A model generated the notes under the pieces. That model did not search any database. It worked only from the letters and a program-made list of their open reading frames with translations, and was not told the DNA's origin. From Streptomyces sp. A2-16 (GTDB lineage: Bacteria > Actinomycetota > Actinomycetes > Streptomycetales > Streptomycetaceae): a stretch of DNA of 64,000 nt. Made by a program: the position numbers and the translations under genes. The DNA lies in assembly GCF_018128905.1 (NCBI RefSeq), contig NZ_CP063808.1:4526001-4590000 (forward strand), written 5' to 3'. Shown piece after piece: positions 53,801-61,930 of this stretch. Position 1 is the first letter of the stretch. Each line of letters begins with the position of its first letter.

Positions 53801-55119
53801 GCCAGGCCGACATCTGCGGCTATGGCGTCCCCAAGGGCAACGTCGTCGGCGGCAGAAGCGGCATCATCCGCAACGCCCCTATCGACCCTGAAAACATCAG
53901 CAGAGGGACCTGCCACCCCACCTGCGGACCAATCAAATACAACAACTGGGGCACGACAACCAAGAGCTCGGACTCGACCTCTGGTAGCGGAAGCCAAACA
54001 GTCACACGACCCAAGGGAAACGGCGAGTCGATCGCACTCGGCCAAGTCGCCGGCCTGGTTGACGTACTCACTCACGTAAGCGATGCGACACACCCATGGT
54101 GCTCAATTCTTTCGATCGGGTGTGGCCCAGACGCCAGTGCCGTTGACGGCTGGATGCAGGACCTCGGCGCAGACACTGACTCGCTTGACTATCAGGCTTC
54201 TAAGAAAACCGGCCAGGAAGCTGGCAATCTGATTGCCGGTGGAGAGCTCGGCGGAGAGCTCTTCGGGGAGGAGGGAGGGCTCCTCGGGGAGGAAGGCATC
54301 GGCTGCAGCTTCGCTCCCTCCACCGCGGTCCTGATGGCTCATGGCACAACCAAACCCATCAGCAAAATCAAGGTGGGCGACAAAGTCCAAGCCGCTAGCC
54401 CGAAAACCGGAAAGCACCAGGGCACCCGCACCGTCCAGCACGTCTGGATCAACCACGACCACGACCTACTCGATCTCACGGTTCGGACCAAGACCGGCCA
54501 CGCTGCCACCCTCCACACCACTGCCAACCACCCCTTCTGGGACGACACCATCCACGCCTGGGTCCCGGCTGGCAGCCTTCGCAAGGGCGACTCGCTCAAT
54601 ACGGCCAGTAACCAGCACGTCGACGTAGTTGCCACACGCCTCACGCCGGGAACCGCAGACCGGTGGAACCTCACAGTCCAGCAACTCCACACGTATTATG
54701 TGATGGCTGGATCGACACCGATCTTGGTTCACAACAGCGCTGGAGACCTGTGCCCGACTTCCGCTCTCAAGGGCGATGAGCCAGGCACGGCAGACCGTTT
54801 GCGAGCGGATCCGCAATTTACTGGTGGGGATCTTCACGGCTATGTGGACACGAACGCGCCTGATTACGTCGATTCGTATGGTCGAACATATGATGCGGTT
54901 GGCGGACCGACCGCTTGGTCACGAGGGAACATGCAGCAGATGTTGGGTTCTATCCGGTCCCACCTCTACCACAAGACCGGAATGAATTTCACCGTTCTTG
55001 ATCTGACGGGAGCGTCGAGTGGGCAGATTGACACTGTATTCGAGCATCTTGACAAATGGGATGCGGATCCTGGACTGAAGCCCACGAGTAAGCTCCTCAT
55101 CCTTGGAGATAGCTACTAA
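47884..55119 (+). CDS. RHS-repeat polymorphic toxin with Hint domain
   Basis: GTG 47884 (GAGGGG six bases upstream) gives 2411 residues; GTG 47827 is an in-frame alternative. A signal peptide (RRRVRRLLVGSAAVLAWSLS...ASA) is followed by a long N-terminal region and many YD repeats (YDALGRATS, YDGLGRPIY, YDADGNLLQ). The RHS core end is REYDPTLGRFISLDPLF with NPVTQSDPSGL near residue 1970. A Hint autoprotease-like domain spans Cys2141 (GCSFAPSTAVLM) to VHN ending at 2284, with TTANHPFW inside. The last 127 residues are the variable toxin (YDAVGGPTAWSRGNMQQML, FTVLDLTGASSGQID), which I cannot assign. The toxin DNA is visibly AT-richer than the core. Confidence 0.9.
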   Translation: MSGRDARRNSTTGVARSRRRVRRLLVGSAAVLAWSLSLSLVFGSTASALPAAQHPTAALPKADLGHSVTGLKSVSPKRVRISEATRHTITPTQMSWPTAHTGTLHLSAPAHTAGMGAKATAAGTPVWAQALAPRKGTYTGPKALGVSVKSRSLSARLGVSGPVWSLAPAQDAGAASSDSARVMVGLDYGAFRQTIGGNYAFRLHLVQLPACALTTPQLAKCRKQTPLTSRNDAKSAAISAAITLPTATAVKPASTGAGQPKAGAAVAAVYTGPSSTVAAAQTASTSGAATVIAATDSTGQEGGAGGNYASTLSSAGSWGQSGSSGDFTYTYKVESPAASTSLAPDASLSYDSGSVDGKTANTQAQSSWVGDGWDTQDSFVSQEFAPCSDSPEGSAGSVTTTDECYDGPVLTMSLNGSSTSIVYDKNTSTYKLASDDGATVSKVTGSSNGSGTYDTSYWVITERDGTKYYFGRNQLPGWASGNDTTNSVDSERVYAAHSGDPCYNSTATSSYCTMAYKWHLDYVTTATGAAMAYYYKQDTNYYGAYNGASEVKYVRDSYLTHIDYGFTTATGPYGTIPDKIVYGTSVRCTSTSTNCGSAETSSNAAYYPDVPYDLVCATGATCSAYGPSFFSTVRLTSITTQQYSTSTSGYVTVDSYALTQTEPNTGDATSATLWLSSVQSTGSDTTAGGSTSAITMPPVKFAGSALENRVSTATYPGLFRYRITAITNEMGGVTGVSYTLPTACSTSATPSSNTASCFPEYWTPSGYISPMLDWFNKYAVQEVLETDTYGGSATKESDYAYSGAAWHYDDDENTKPKYRTYGQWRGYQQVTTTTGNGSGDAKTKQVDSYYQGMDGDWLSSTSTRSISLTDSQGGHHTDSPQLAGQVMESTSYLGNGGGVDSSTITSYWISAATATRTRSGLPDLTANAMGTAEVWSRQRLTDGGTTSWRYTEADTTYDATRSDDDFGLATYVYKHTVPVDSHYDQCTATTYAPANTGANLVGLVSSTEEDSVACSGFTEGSVASVPAGLNTLAAPASVNRPDQVVSATRTFYDDATFSTTFPQSSAPTMGLVTMTRTATDYGAGAFTWRTTVKNTYDSTYHRLSGTTNGNGNTTTTSYTVNSAYLTTGQSVTQPTVGGVAHTSSSTFDPERGLTLTSTDANHVVTTVQYDALGRATSVWKDSRATTSLANLTYAYTLTNSAVSGVVTNTLNDNNGYLTSVSIIDSLGRVRQSQTYTPQGGRLIDDTLYDSRGWTAKKNTDYWDSSTTPTLSLKSVADNQVADQDVYTYDGLGRPIYDTSEKNGVIVSTATTVYNGDATTVIPPTGGVTKTTRTDPLGRTTELDEYTAAPTLTTPLNSATGIFYLTGGTSSATTYGYDGHGHQATTTDAKNQVWSNTYDLAGEVTTKTDPTAGTTSDMTYDADGNLLQSKDVRGVYVSYTYDALDRKTGQYAAAAASQVAYSSTSSPGNQTASWVYDNANTAISGMTYPVGHATTATSYSGGYAYVQQAVNFDVFGESLGEETIIPSAAQGTVLGKTWKITHAYTSVLGLLRSDSYTLGAGLPAETVGYAYNNEDELTGLASTSYSYLQSVSYSAYNQVAQVQLGSSTSYATATDTYDAHTGNLTDQLLTRSTTTPASVDETAYSYDLVGNITHQTETRSGSSTTAETQCYTYDPLDRLTDAWTATDSCAAAPTSSSHSTVGDGITGGAYWTSWTYDAIGNRLTQTQHAISGTASDTVTNNVYSASQPNTLTSTSTTGGTTGSTSYVYDDAGNTQNRHTSTGDQTLVWNNAEQLTSVSNSTTGTTTSYIYDAAGSLLLQIDPSTTTLYLGSEQITLDNFAGTATGVRYYSAPGGATIVRTGTGTNYGFELAADQHGTNSLYLDNTAQTPTWRQFDPYGTPRGTPATWADNRTFLNKTTDTTTGLTNIGAREYDPTLGRFISLDPLFEATSPQEIGGYTYAGDNPVTQSDPSGLCQADICGYGVPKGNVVGGRSGIIRNAPIDPENISRGTCHPTCGPIKYNNWGTTTKSSDSTSGSGSQTVTRPKGNGESIALGQVAGLVDVLTHVSDATHPWCSILSIGCGPDASAVDGWMQDLGADTDSLDYQASKKTGQEAGNLIAGGELGGELFGEEGGLLGEEGIGCSFAPSTAVLMAHGTTKPISKIKVGDKVQAASPKTGKHQGTRTVQHVWINHDHDLLDLTVRTKTGHAATLHTTANHPFWDDTIHAWVPAGSLRKGDSLNTASNQHVDVVATRLTPGTADRWNLTVQQLHTYYVMAGSTPILVHNSAGDLCPTSALKGDEPGTADRLRADPQFTGGDLHGYVDTNAPDYVDSYGRTYDAVGGPTAWSRGNMQQMLGSIRSHLYHKTGMNFTVLDLTGASSGQIDTVFEHLDKWDADPGLKPTSKLLILGDSY

Positions 55120-55464
55120 ATGTCTGCGGTAATTGTTTTCACCGAAGGTGACCCGTGGTTCATCAATTCACGCAATTGGAGCGTTATTCTCGAGCGCATC
55201 ATGGGCACAGTTCAGCCCGCAGACCGGGACTCCTTCGATTGGTTCCTGAATGAAACTGGGCTTGATTTCCCGTCAGTTGAACCGGATGGTCGAAGTTCGG
55301 TGGCCCGGTTGGTTCTATCAGTCGTGGAACAGTTGCAGGTGGAACTTTCGATCAAGCCTGAGGGGGGTGCGGTGGCAAATAGCCCGTATTACGGAGACCT
55401 GGTGTCGAAGTTGAGAAATGAGATCAATGTTAACTCGGGTGACGGGAGCGCTCTTGATGGGTGA
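55120..55464 (+). CDS. probable immunity protein for the RHS toxin
   Basis: The 114-residue acidic protein begins immediately after the toxin stop (TAA then ATG, no spacer), so it is translationally coupled. It has no signal peptide, is mostly helical (FNETGLDFPSVEPDG-like loop, SVARLVLSVVEQLQVELS) and shares the low GC of the toxin cassette. Position, size, composition and coupling are those of immunity genes in polymorphic toxin loci. I do not recognise the family. Confidence 0.75.
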   Translation: MSAVIVFTEGDPWFINSRNWSVILERIMGTVQPADRDSFDWFLNETGLDFPSVEPDGRSSVARLVLSVVEQLQVELSIKPEGGAVANSPYYGDLVSKLRNEINVNSGDGSALDG

Positions 55465-55536
55465 GGGCTGTCCTGTAAATAATCTTGCATCGGGTCAGGG
55501 CGCGGCTGACTGCCATGGGGCCTCTCGGCTATCCGG

Positions 55537-55642
55537 CGAGCTTGAGGTTGTGTAGGTGGGCGATGCCGAGCATCGCGTGATGGGCGCCATCGCCTTCGAG
55601 TCGGCAATACCGCAGGATCGCCCAGCACTTCGTGCGGGCTAA
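55537..55642 (-). pseudogene. IS5-type (DDE_Tnp_4) transposase C-terminal remnant
   Basis: ARTKCWAILRYCRLEGDGAH and HAMLGIAHLHNLKLAG then stop match the end of DDE_Tnp_4 transposases (K.W.ILRDCR..GDG.HHA...IA..HNL.LAG). IS5 copy 3 separates it from the upstream part at 56529-56745. Confidence 0.7.
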
Positions 55643-56528
55643 CTGGCCCTAACAAAGCCTCTGGACGTGTCGGTGGGTGATCAGGCAGACGGCGAGGCCG
55701 AGGAAAGCTTCGTGGATGTCGTCGCGCCGTTCCCAGCGGATGCGCAGGCGGCGGAAGCCGTGCAGCCAGGAGATGGTGCGCTCGACGACCCACCGGAACG
55801 TGCCCAGGCCGGTGCCGTGAGGCTGGCCCCGTTCGGCGATCGCGGGCCGGATGCCGCGTTCACGCAGGAGCCGGCGGTACTTGTCGTGGTCGTAGCCGCG
55901 GTCCGCGAAGAGCATGTCGGGCCGCCTGCGTGGCCGGCCCACTACTCCCGCCACCGCCGGGATCTTGTCCAGCAGGGGCAGCAGTTGGGTGACGTCGTTG
56001 CGGTTTCCGCCGGTCAGCGACACGGCGAGCGGGATGCCCTGGCCGTCGGTGAGGACGTGGTGCTTGCTGCCCGGCCGTGCGCGGTCGACCGGGCTGGGTC
56101 CGCTTTTGGGCCCCTGCGTGCGGCCCGGACATGGGAGGAATCGATCACCGCCCGGGACCAGTCCAGCTGGTTCTTCGACCGCAGCCTGTTCAGCAGCAGC
56201 TGATGTAGCTGGTCCCACACGCCGGCCTCGTTCCAGGCCGCCAGGCGCCGCCAGCAGGTCATGCCCGAGCCGAAGCCCAGCTCCTGGGGCAGGTACTCCC
56301 ACTGGATGCCGGTGTGCAGGACGAACAAGATGCCGCACAAGGCCTGCCGGTCGGGCACTCGCGGCCGTCCCTCGACCTGCTTGGGCGGTGGCTCGGGCAG
56401 CAACGGTTCGATGAGCGACCACAGTTCGTCCGACACGATCCACGGCCGCGACTGACGCTTCCCCATGACCACATCAACGAGCGATCAAGCCGACAGTCAC
56501 ATGATCAACTCGCTTTTGTTAGAGCCAG
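55643..56528 (-). mobile_element. IS5-family insertion sequence, copy 3
   Basis: This is a third 886-bp copy with ends CTGGCCCTAACAAAGCC and GCTTTTGTTAGAGCCAG, and TAA duplications at 55640-55642 and 56529-56531. The transposase sequence matches copy 1. It lies inside an older DDE_Tnp_4 transposase gene. Confidence 0.92.
55649..56466 (-). CDS. IS5-family transposase by programmed -1 frameshift (copy 3)
   Basis: ATG 56466 opens the first phase and the second phase ends at 55649, with the CCCAAAA heptamer between. The catalytic residues are those of copy 1, so it is probably functional. Confidence 0.87.
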
Positions 56529-56745
56529 TAAGAGGAGCTCAATGGGGCGCGGACCTGTTTGCGAGAGGTGTTGGGTGCCTTCTCTTGCCAGGACGGCAAC
56601 TCTTCACCTTTACGGAGGCAGTGCGGCATCACGAGACCGGTGCCCGGATAGCAGCCGTCCGTGGTCACCGTGTTGCCGGCTGTGTCTTTCGCACCGAACT
56701 CCGCCCACGTCTTGCGGTCGTTGCGGTTGACCTCGCCCGCCCGAG
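56529..56745 (-). pseudogene. IS5-type (DDE_Tnp_4) transposase remnant, central part
   Basis: EVNRNDRKTWAEFGAKDTAG, VTTDGCYPGTGLVMPHCLRK and LPSWQEKAPNTSRKQVRA are the catalytic middle of a DDE_Tnp_4 transposase. Its continuation lies beyond IS5 copy 3 at 55537-55642. Its N-terminal half is missing, replaced by the truncated TerD gene. Confidence 0.7.
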
Positions 56746-57296
56746 ACGCGGCAGGAAACCGGCCGGACGCGGCGGCGGTCCTCGTCCGAGGTGCCGTCCT
56801 CGATCTGCCTGACACTCGCACGGCCTGGACGGTGTCCGCCGCGTGGCGTCAGCAGACCTCGTGTGACTTGGATGTCGTCGCCTTCGCGGTCGACGCGGGC
56901 GAACAGGTGGCTGGAGACGAGGACTTCGTTTTCTACGGCGCGCCCGAGCATCCCGATGGGACCGTACGGCTCGCCATGGACGGTCCGACGGAGCAGGCCG
57001 TCACCGCCGACCTGGAGCGGCTGCCCTTGGAGGTCCGCCGGGTCGTCATCGCTGCCGCGATCGACGGCGCCGCGACCTTCGCCGATGTCGGGGACGTAGA
57101 GATCACCGCCGTCCGCGGGATCGGCGCGGCCCCGACCGCGCGGGCCACCCTGGATGCCGCCACCACGGAGCGCACCATGATCCTCGCCGAGCTTTACCGG
57201 CGAGGAGAGGGCTGGCGGCTGCGTGCCATCGGACAGGGTTACGACCACGGCCTCGCGGACCTCGCTCGCGGCTACGGTGTCGATGTCGCGGAATAG
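56661..57296 (+). CDS. TerD-family protein, N-terminus disrupted
   Basis: From about 56760 the frame encodes a TerD domain: VLVRGAVLDLPDTRTAWTVS, CDLDVVAFAVDAGEQVAGDE, DFVFYGAPEHPDGTVRLAMD, AELYRRGEGWRLRAIGQGYD and HGLADLARGYGVDVAE. The DFVFYG and acidic loops are the calcium-binding type sites of this family, linked to tellurite and stress responses. The first 30 or so codons overlap the antisense transposase remnant and are not TerD-like, so the original start was lost. Expression would need a substitute start such as GTG 56661. Confidence 0.7.
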   Translation: MVTVLPAVSFAPNSAHVLRSLRLTSPARDAAGNRPDAAAVLVRGAVLDLPDTRTAWTVSAAWRQQTSCDLDVVAFAVDAGEQVAGDEDFVFYGAPEHPDGTVRLAMDGPTEQAVTADLERLPLEVRRVVIAAAIDGAATFADVGDVEITAVRGIGAAPTARATLDAATTERTMILAELYRRGEGWRLRAIGQGYDHGLADLARGYGVDVAE

Positions 57297-57373
57297 CCGA
57301 CAGGTCTCTCTGGCGGAGCCGGGCTCTCAAGGGCCTATCACCCGTACGTGTCATTGCAGAGGGCGTTGGGGCG

Positions 57374-58749
57374 GTGTGGGCTGCTCTCATGCATCGCTGG
57401 TCTCCCCTGAACGAACGGCAGCACACACTTCTCCGTCGACTTGCCGACGGAGAGGACTCCGGAGACTGGGAGCCGGGTGGGTGGCGGTCGGCCTATGCGT
57501 TGCGTGATCGAGGGTTGTTGGCGATCCGGCGTGGCGAAGACGGAGCGCATCTACAGGTCACCGAGGCAGGGACGTTCTATCTGCGGAACGGCCACCACCC
57601 GGAGCATCCCGTGCACGCAAAGCGTGCGGCTGCGGGCGCGACAGGCGGCAAGCCATCGACTGGTCCGACTCCATGCAGCGAGCGCCCCGTCGCTCGTGCG
57701 CGACGCGCGAAGGCGACTGAACTCGTCGAACGACTCGTGGCCGAAGGGCGCGTGATCGTGAGTGACCCCGACGAGGACGAGATCACGGAGTGGCGGCGCG
57801 CCATCAACTATGCCAAGCGGCACGGTCTGGAACCCCAGGGCAAGCGCATCGAGAAGACGAGTTACAGCCGGAGCGGATTCGAGATGTTCTTGGCGACCGG
57901 CCCGCACGTCAACTCCCGGGGGCAGGCGCCCAGCGACGCGCCGCAGGTCCAGGTCCCGGTCCAATTGCGCTCGCCGCACCCGGTGGTTATAGCCCTCCGG
58001 GACGAGGAGCGACTGACCATGCCATCCACTCTTCGCCGACGCACGCTGCTTCTTCTGCAGGGCCTGGTTGGCGAGGCCGTGCGACGTGGGTACGAAGTTA
58101 GGGGCAGTCCGGCTCGCTCATGGCGTGCGGGCGAAGTGAACGTGGTCGTCGGCGACTTCGCCTGCACGGTCACGATTCAGCAGGAGTTCCCCCAGTCCGA
58201 TAACCCGGAACGCTCCGGGAGACTCGTGATCGAGCTTCCCTACAACCGGTCTGGTCGTCAACGGCGCTGGGGCGATCGCAAGCGGTGGGTCGTGGAGGAC
58301 GCGCTAGGCGCGGTCCTTAGAGAGATCGAGGCCCGCGCCGTGGAGGAGGCGCAGCGCAGGGTGGACGAGGCGCAAGCCGAGGCGGACCGCGAGGTCCGGT
58401 GGAAAGAGGCCATGACGAATGCGAGGGAGCACAGGCTGTGCAGGCCCAGTTCGCCGAAGTGCTCCGTGAGCAGGCCGGCGACTGGCGCGAAGCGATGCTG
58501 CTGCGGGCCTATTGCGACGCAGTGGAGCGCCGACTCGTGAGCCTTGAGGAAGCGGACAACATTGACGCGGAAGGGGAGAGGCGGTGGCTGGACTGGGCTC
58601 GACGGTACGTCGAGGCCCGCGACCCGCTCAGCCGACTACCGGTCATGCCGAACCACCGCGAACCGACGCCGGACGACCTCAAGCCGTACCTGAAGGGCTG
58701 GAGCCCATACGGCCCCGAGCCGCGCCGCTTCGGCTGGGATTCTCCTTGA
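57374..58749 (+). pseudogene. hypothetical protein, split by a 2-bp insertion
   Basis: The first phase (MWAALMHRWSPLNERQHTLL, through VARARRAKATELVERLVAEG and GRRQ...RRWGDRKRWVVEDALG) runs to about 58420. The second (AQAVQAQFAEVLREQAGDWR, YVEARDPLSRLPVMP, LKPYLKGWSPYGPE) runs to 58749. The junction NARE-QAVQAQF is restored by removing two bases in GAGCACAGG. The intact product would be about 458 residues: an N-terminal winged-helix-like part, a basic middle and a helical end. I recognise it only as a hypothetical actinobacterial family; function unknown. Confidence 0.6.
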
Positions 58750-59283
58750 GAGCGTCCGTTCGGCCGACCTCTGTTCTGGCCCGTCGTGACGCTCGTTTGA
58801 CGCTCCGGGGACCGAAGGGGCCTTCCAATTGCGTGGCAAATAGCCGCTGACCTGCGCTGATGCATGCCTCCTCGCCAGCCGACATCTTTCCGATGACGTC
58901 GCACGTGGAGTGCGTGGCGATTTTGGAGCCTGGCGCAAAGGGGCTCTGACCTGCGACTTTCTTGGCTTTCCATATGTGGTCTGTGGTGCTCGACCTGTTT
59001 CCCGAAGCACACGACGTCAAATTCGCCCGATGCTCATCATCCACCGCTGACCTGGTGTTTTGCGAGTCAGGCGAAGGCAGCCTCTGCGGCTTCGTCGGTC
59101 CAGCCTGGGGTTACGGCGCGTGGTCTTGACGCTCGGTCGACGCTCGTTCTGACGGATTGTCAGTGAGGAAACATGCTTCGGACGAGCAGGCGCCCCCTGC
59201 GGACGATTGCGCTAGTGCATCGGTAGTGTCCGCTCCGACGCACCGGGCCTGCGGCACCGCGGTCCGCGAGGAGGAGGATCACC
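58750..59283. other. 534-bp stretch without a recognisable gene
   Basis: No gene with plausible codon use is seen. GACGCTCGTT-type motifs recur at 58788 and 59141, which could be remnants of an old integration site. The kup promoter must lie in the last 200 bp, but I cannot place it. Confidence 0.4.
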
Positions 59284-61254
59284 ATGGCCGATCGTGGGCA
59301 CGAGGTCGCGGGAAACGAGGTATCCGCGGCGCCGCCACCTCAGTCTCGTCCGGCGAGCGCGCGGGACGCGGTGCGGCTCGCCGTGGTGATCGGTGCGCTC
59401 GGTGTGGTCTTCGGCGACATCGGGACCAGCCCGATCTACACCCTCCAGACGGTGTTCAACCCGAGTGACCCGCATCCCGTGCCGGTGACCACGGACAACG
59501 TGTACGGGGTGGTGTCGCTGGTGTTCTGGGCGGTGATGGTCATCGTCACGGTCACCTACGTGCTCCTGGCGATGCGCGCCGACAACGACGGCGAGGGCGG
59601 CATCATGGCGCTGATCACCCTGCTACGGCGGTGGAGTTCACAACGCGGGCGTCGGGCCACCGTCGTACTGGCCGGACTCGGCATCTTCGGCGCGTCGCTG
59701 TTCTTCGGCGACAGCATGATCACTCCGGCGATCTCGGTGCTGTCCGCGGTCGAAGGGCTCAAGGTCGTCGAGCCCTCGCTGGGCAGCGCGGTCGTGCCGA
59801 TCACCGCGGTGATCATCGTGGTGCTGTTCCTGGTGCAGCGCCGGGGAACCGCGGCGGTGGGCCGGGTGTTCGGGCCGGTCATGATCCTCTGGTTCACGGC
59901 CATCGGCACGTGCGGCGTCGTCGGCATCGCCGACCACCCGGGCATCCTCAGGGCGCTGTCACCGACGTACGCGCTGGGCTTTCTGTTCGGACACTGGGGT
60001 ACGGCCTTCTTCGCGCTGGCCGCGATCGTGCTGGCGGTCACCGGCGCCGAGGCGCTGTACGCCGACATGGGGCACTTCGGCCGCCGGGCGATCACCCGGG
60101 GCTGGCTCTTCCTCGTGTTGCCCGCCTGCGTCCTGAGCTACCTGGGCCAGGGCGCGCTGATCCTCGACGATCCGGACAACATCAGCAGCCCGTTCTTCCT
60201 GCTCGTGCCCGACTGGGGACGCTGGCCGATGGTCCTCCTGGCGACGGCGGCGACCGTGATCGCCTCCCAGGCGGTGATCACCGGCGCGTACTCGGTCGCC
60301 TCCCAAGCTGCCCAGCTGGGCTACCTGCCGAGGCTGCGCATCGCGCACACCTCCGAATCCACCATCGGCCAGATCTACGTCCCCTGGATCAACTGGCTCC
60401 TGATGGTCTCGGTCCTCACCCTGGTCTTCGCCTTCCGCAGCTCCGCGGCGCTGGCCTACGCGTTCGGCATGGCGGTCACCGGCACCATCACCATCACCAC
60501 CCTGCTCTTCTTCTACGTCGCCCGCGCCAAGTGGGGTACGCCCCGCTGGCTGCTCGGCATCGGCGGGGGCCTGCTCCTTCTGATCGACCTGCTGTTCGTG
60601 GCGGCCAACATGACCAAGCTCGTCCACGGCGCGTGGCTGCCGCTGCTGATCGGCCTCACCGCGTTCACGGTCATGACGACCTGGCAGCGCGGCCGCGAAC
60701 TCGTCACCGAGGAACGAGCACGCCAGGAAGGGCCGCTGCCCGAGTTCATCGACCACCTCCGCACAGGACAGGAGCCGACGCTCCTGGCGCCCGGCACGGC
60801 CGTCTTCCTGAACCGGGACAAGGAGACCGCGCCCCTGGCCATGCGGGCCAACGTCGAACACAACCACGTGCGGCACGAGCAGGTCGTGATCCTGTCCATC
60901 GGTACCGAGCCAGTGCCTCGCGTCCCGGCCGACCGACGGATCGTTGTCGACGACCTCGGGTACGGCGACGACGGGATCATCCACGTCACCGCCCGGTTCG
61001 GCTACATGGAGACGCCGGACGTGCCCGGCACACTGGCCATGCTCGACCCGGCCGATACCGAAGGGCCGCTGCAACTCGACCAGGCGTCCTACTTCCTGTC
61101 CAAGATCGAGCTCCGGCGCGGGAAGGCCCCGACGATGGCGCCCTGGCGCAAGCGGCTGTTCATCGCCACCTCCTACATCACCGCCGACGCCGCCGAGTAC
61201 TTCAGCCTGCCCCGCGACCGCACGGTCATCATGGGATCGCACATCGAGGTGTAG
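59284..61254 (+). CDS. kup: Kup-family potassium uptake transporter
   Basis: The 656-residue protein has the Kup signature LGVVFGDIGTSPIYTLQTVF in the first membrane span, followed by GEGGIMALITLLRR, FFGDSMITPAISVLSAVEGL and about twelve spans up to residue 460. The C-terminal cytoplasmic domain of about 190 residues (APGTAVFLNRDKETAP, LDQASYFLSKIELRRGKAP, YFSLPRDRTVIMGSHIEV) has normal length. It imports K+ with H+ across the plasma membrane. ATG 59284 follows GGAGGAGGA. An APC-family permease faces it from downstream. Confidence 0.93.
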   Translation: MADRGHEVAGNEVSAAPPPQSRPASARDAVRLAVVIGALGVVFGDIGTSPIYTLQTVFNPSDPHPVPVTTDNVYGVVSLVFWAVMVIVTVTYVLLAMRADNDGEGGIMALITLLRRWSSQRGRRATVVLAGLGIFGASLFFGDSMITPAISVLSAVEGLKVVEPSLGSAVVPITAVIIVVLFLVQRRGTAAVGRVFGPVMILWFTAIGTCGVVGIADHPGILRALSPTYALGFLFGHWGTAFFALAAIVLAVTGAEALYADMGHFGRRAITRGWLFLVLPACVLSYLGQGALILDDPDNISSPFFLLVPDWGRWPMVLLATAATVIASQAVITGAYSVASQAAQLGYLPRLRIAHTSESTIGQIYVPWINWLLMVSVLTLVFAFRSSAALAYAFGMAVTGTITITTLLFFYVARAKWGTPRWLLGIGGGLLLLIDLLFVAANMTKLVHGAWLPLLIGLTAFTVMTTWQRGRELVTEERARQEGPLPEFIDHLRTGQEPTLLAPGTAVFLNRDKETAPLAMRANVEHNHVRHEQVVILSIGTEPVPRVPADRRIVVDDLGYGDDGIIHVTARFGYMETPDVPGTLAMLDPADTEGPLQLDQASYFLSKIELRRGKAPTMAPWRKRLFIATSYITADAAEYFSLPRDRTVIMGSHIEV

Positions 61255-61306
61255 GCGTCCCTGCCGTCGGAGGGCCCCACTCGGTCACCGGAATCTGCAG
61301 ACCGGG

Positions 61307-61825
61307 TCAGGACAGTCCCGACTCCCGGAGCACCGCCCGTGCCGTCTCGTCGTCGATGCGGCGGCCCAGGCGGTCGAGGACGTCCGCTCCGTGGCGGAGC
61401 GTTCCGCGTTCCAGGGAGCGGCGGACGCCCGTGTCGAGCTCGTGCCAGAGCAGGGGGTTGGCGGCGAGGGTGCGTGCGTCGAGCTCCAACGTGTGGCCGT
61501 GGACGTCCCGCAGGACCAGGTGGGAGGAGACGCCGTCGTGCTGCCGTACGGCGGTCAGCGCGTCCGTGCGGACGACGAGCCTGCGCCAGGGGGTGCGCAC
61601 CGCCAGCCAGCCGGGGCCCGCGCTCACCCGCGGCGGCAGCAGCACGGCGCACACCGTGGCTGACAGGGTGACCCAGAGCAGGGCGCGCAGAGGTGTCAGG
61701 CTTCCGGCATCCCAGTCGACCAGGAGATCCATGGCGCAGAAGATCAGCGCGCAGCCGACCGCGAACCGGGCGCTGTCACGCCAGTGGCGGTCGCCTGCCG
61801 CGGCCGCCGGCCCGTTGCGTTCCAT
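61307..61825 (-). CDS. small membrane protein with PH-like tail
   Basis: ATG 61825 gives 172 residues. Two hydrophobic spans (RFAVGCALIFCAMDLLVDW, LLWVTLSATVCAVLLPP) are followed by a strand-rich tail (GWLAVRTPWRRLVVRTDALT, HLVLRDVHGHTLELDARTL). The layout resembles bacterial PH-domain membrane proteins of unknown function. It lies about 105 bp after the APC permease gene in the direction of transcription. The extension to 61909 has no better start. Confidence 0.65.
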   Translation of the reverse strand: MERNGPAAAAGDRHWRDSARFAVGCALIFCAMDLLVDWDAGSLTPLRALLWVTLSATVCAVLLPPRVSAGPGWLAVRTPWRRLVVRTDALTAVRQHDGVSSHLVLRDVHGHTLELDARTLAANPLLWHELDTGVRRSLERGTLRHGADVLDRLGRRIDDETARAVLRESGLS

Positions 61826-61930
61826 GCCCCCGACGCTAGGCGGCCGTAGGGCGGTCGGCTGCCGACACTGACGGGGTCCTGACGCCGTACGGGTGAGTAT
61901 TGACGGCATCCTGACGGGGGCGCCGGAGGT

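Noticed and set aside
50518-54093. A 1191-codon open frame antisense to the RHS gene
   Set aside because: It is the mirror of a high-GC, YD-repeat coding strand. It has low-complexity Val/Gly composition, no domain and no ribosome site.
58788-59150. Recurrent GACGCTCGTT motifs as attachment-site direct repeats
   Set aside because: The matches are short and imperfect, and no integrase is adjacent.
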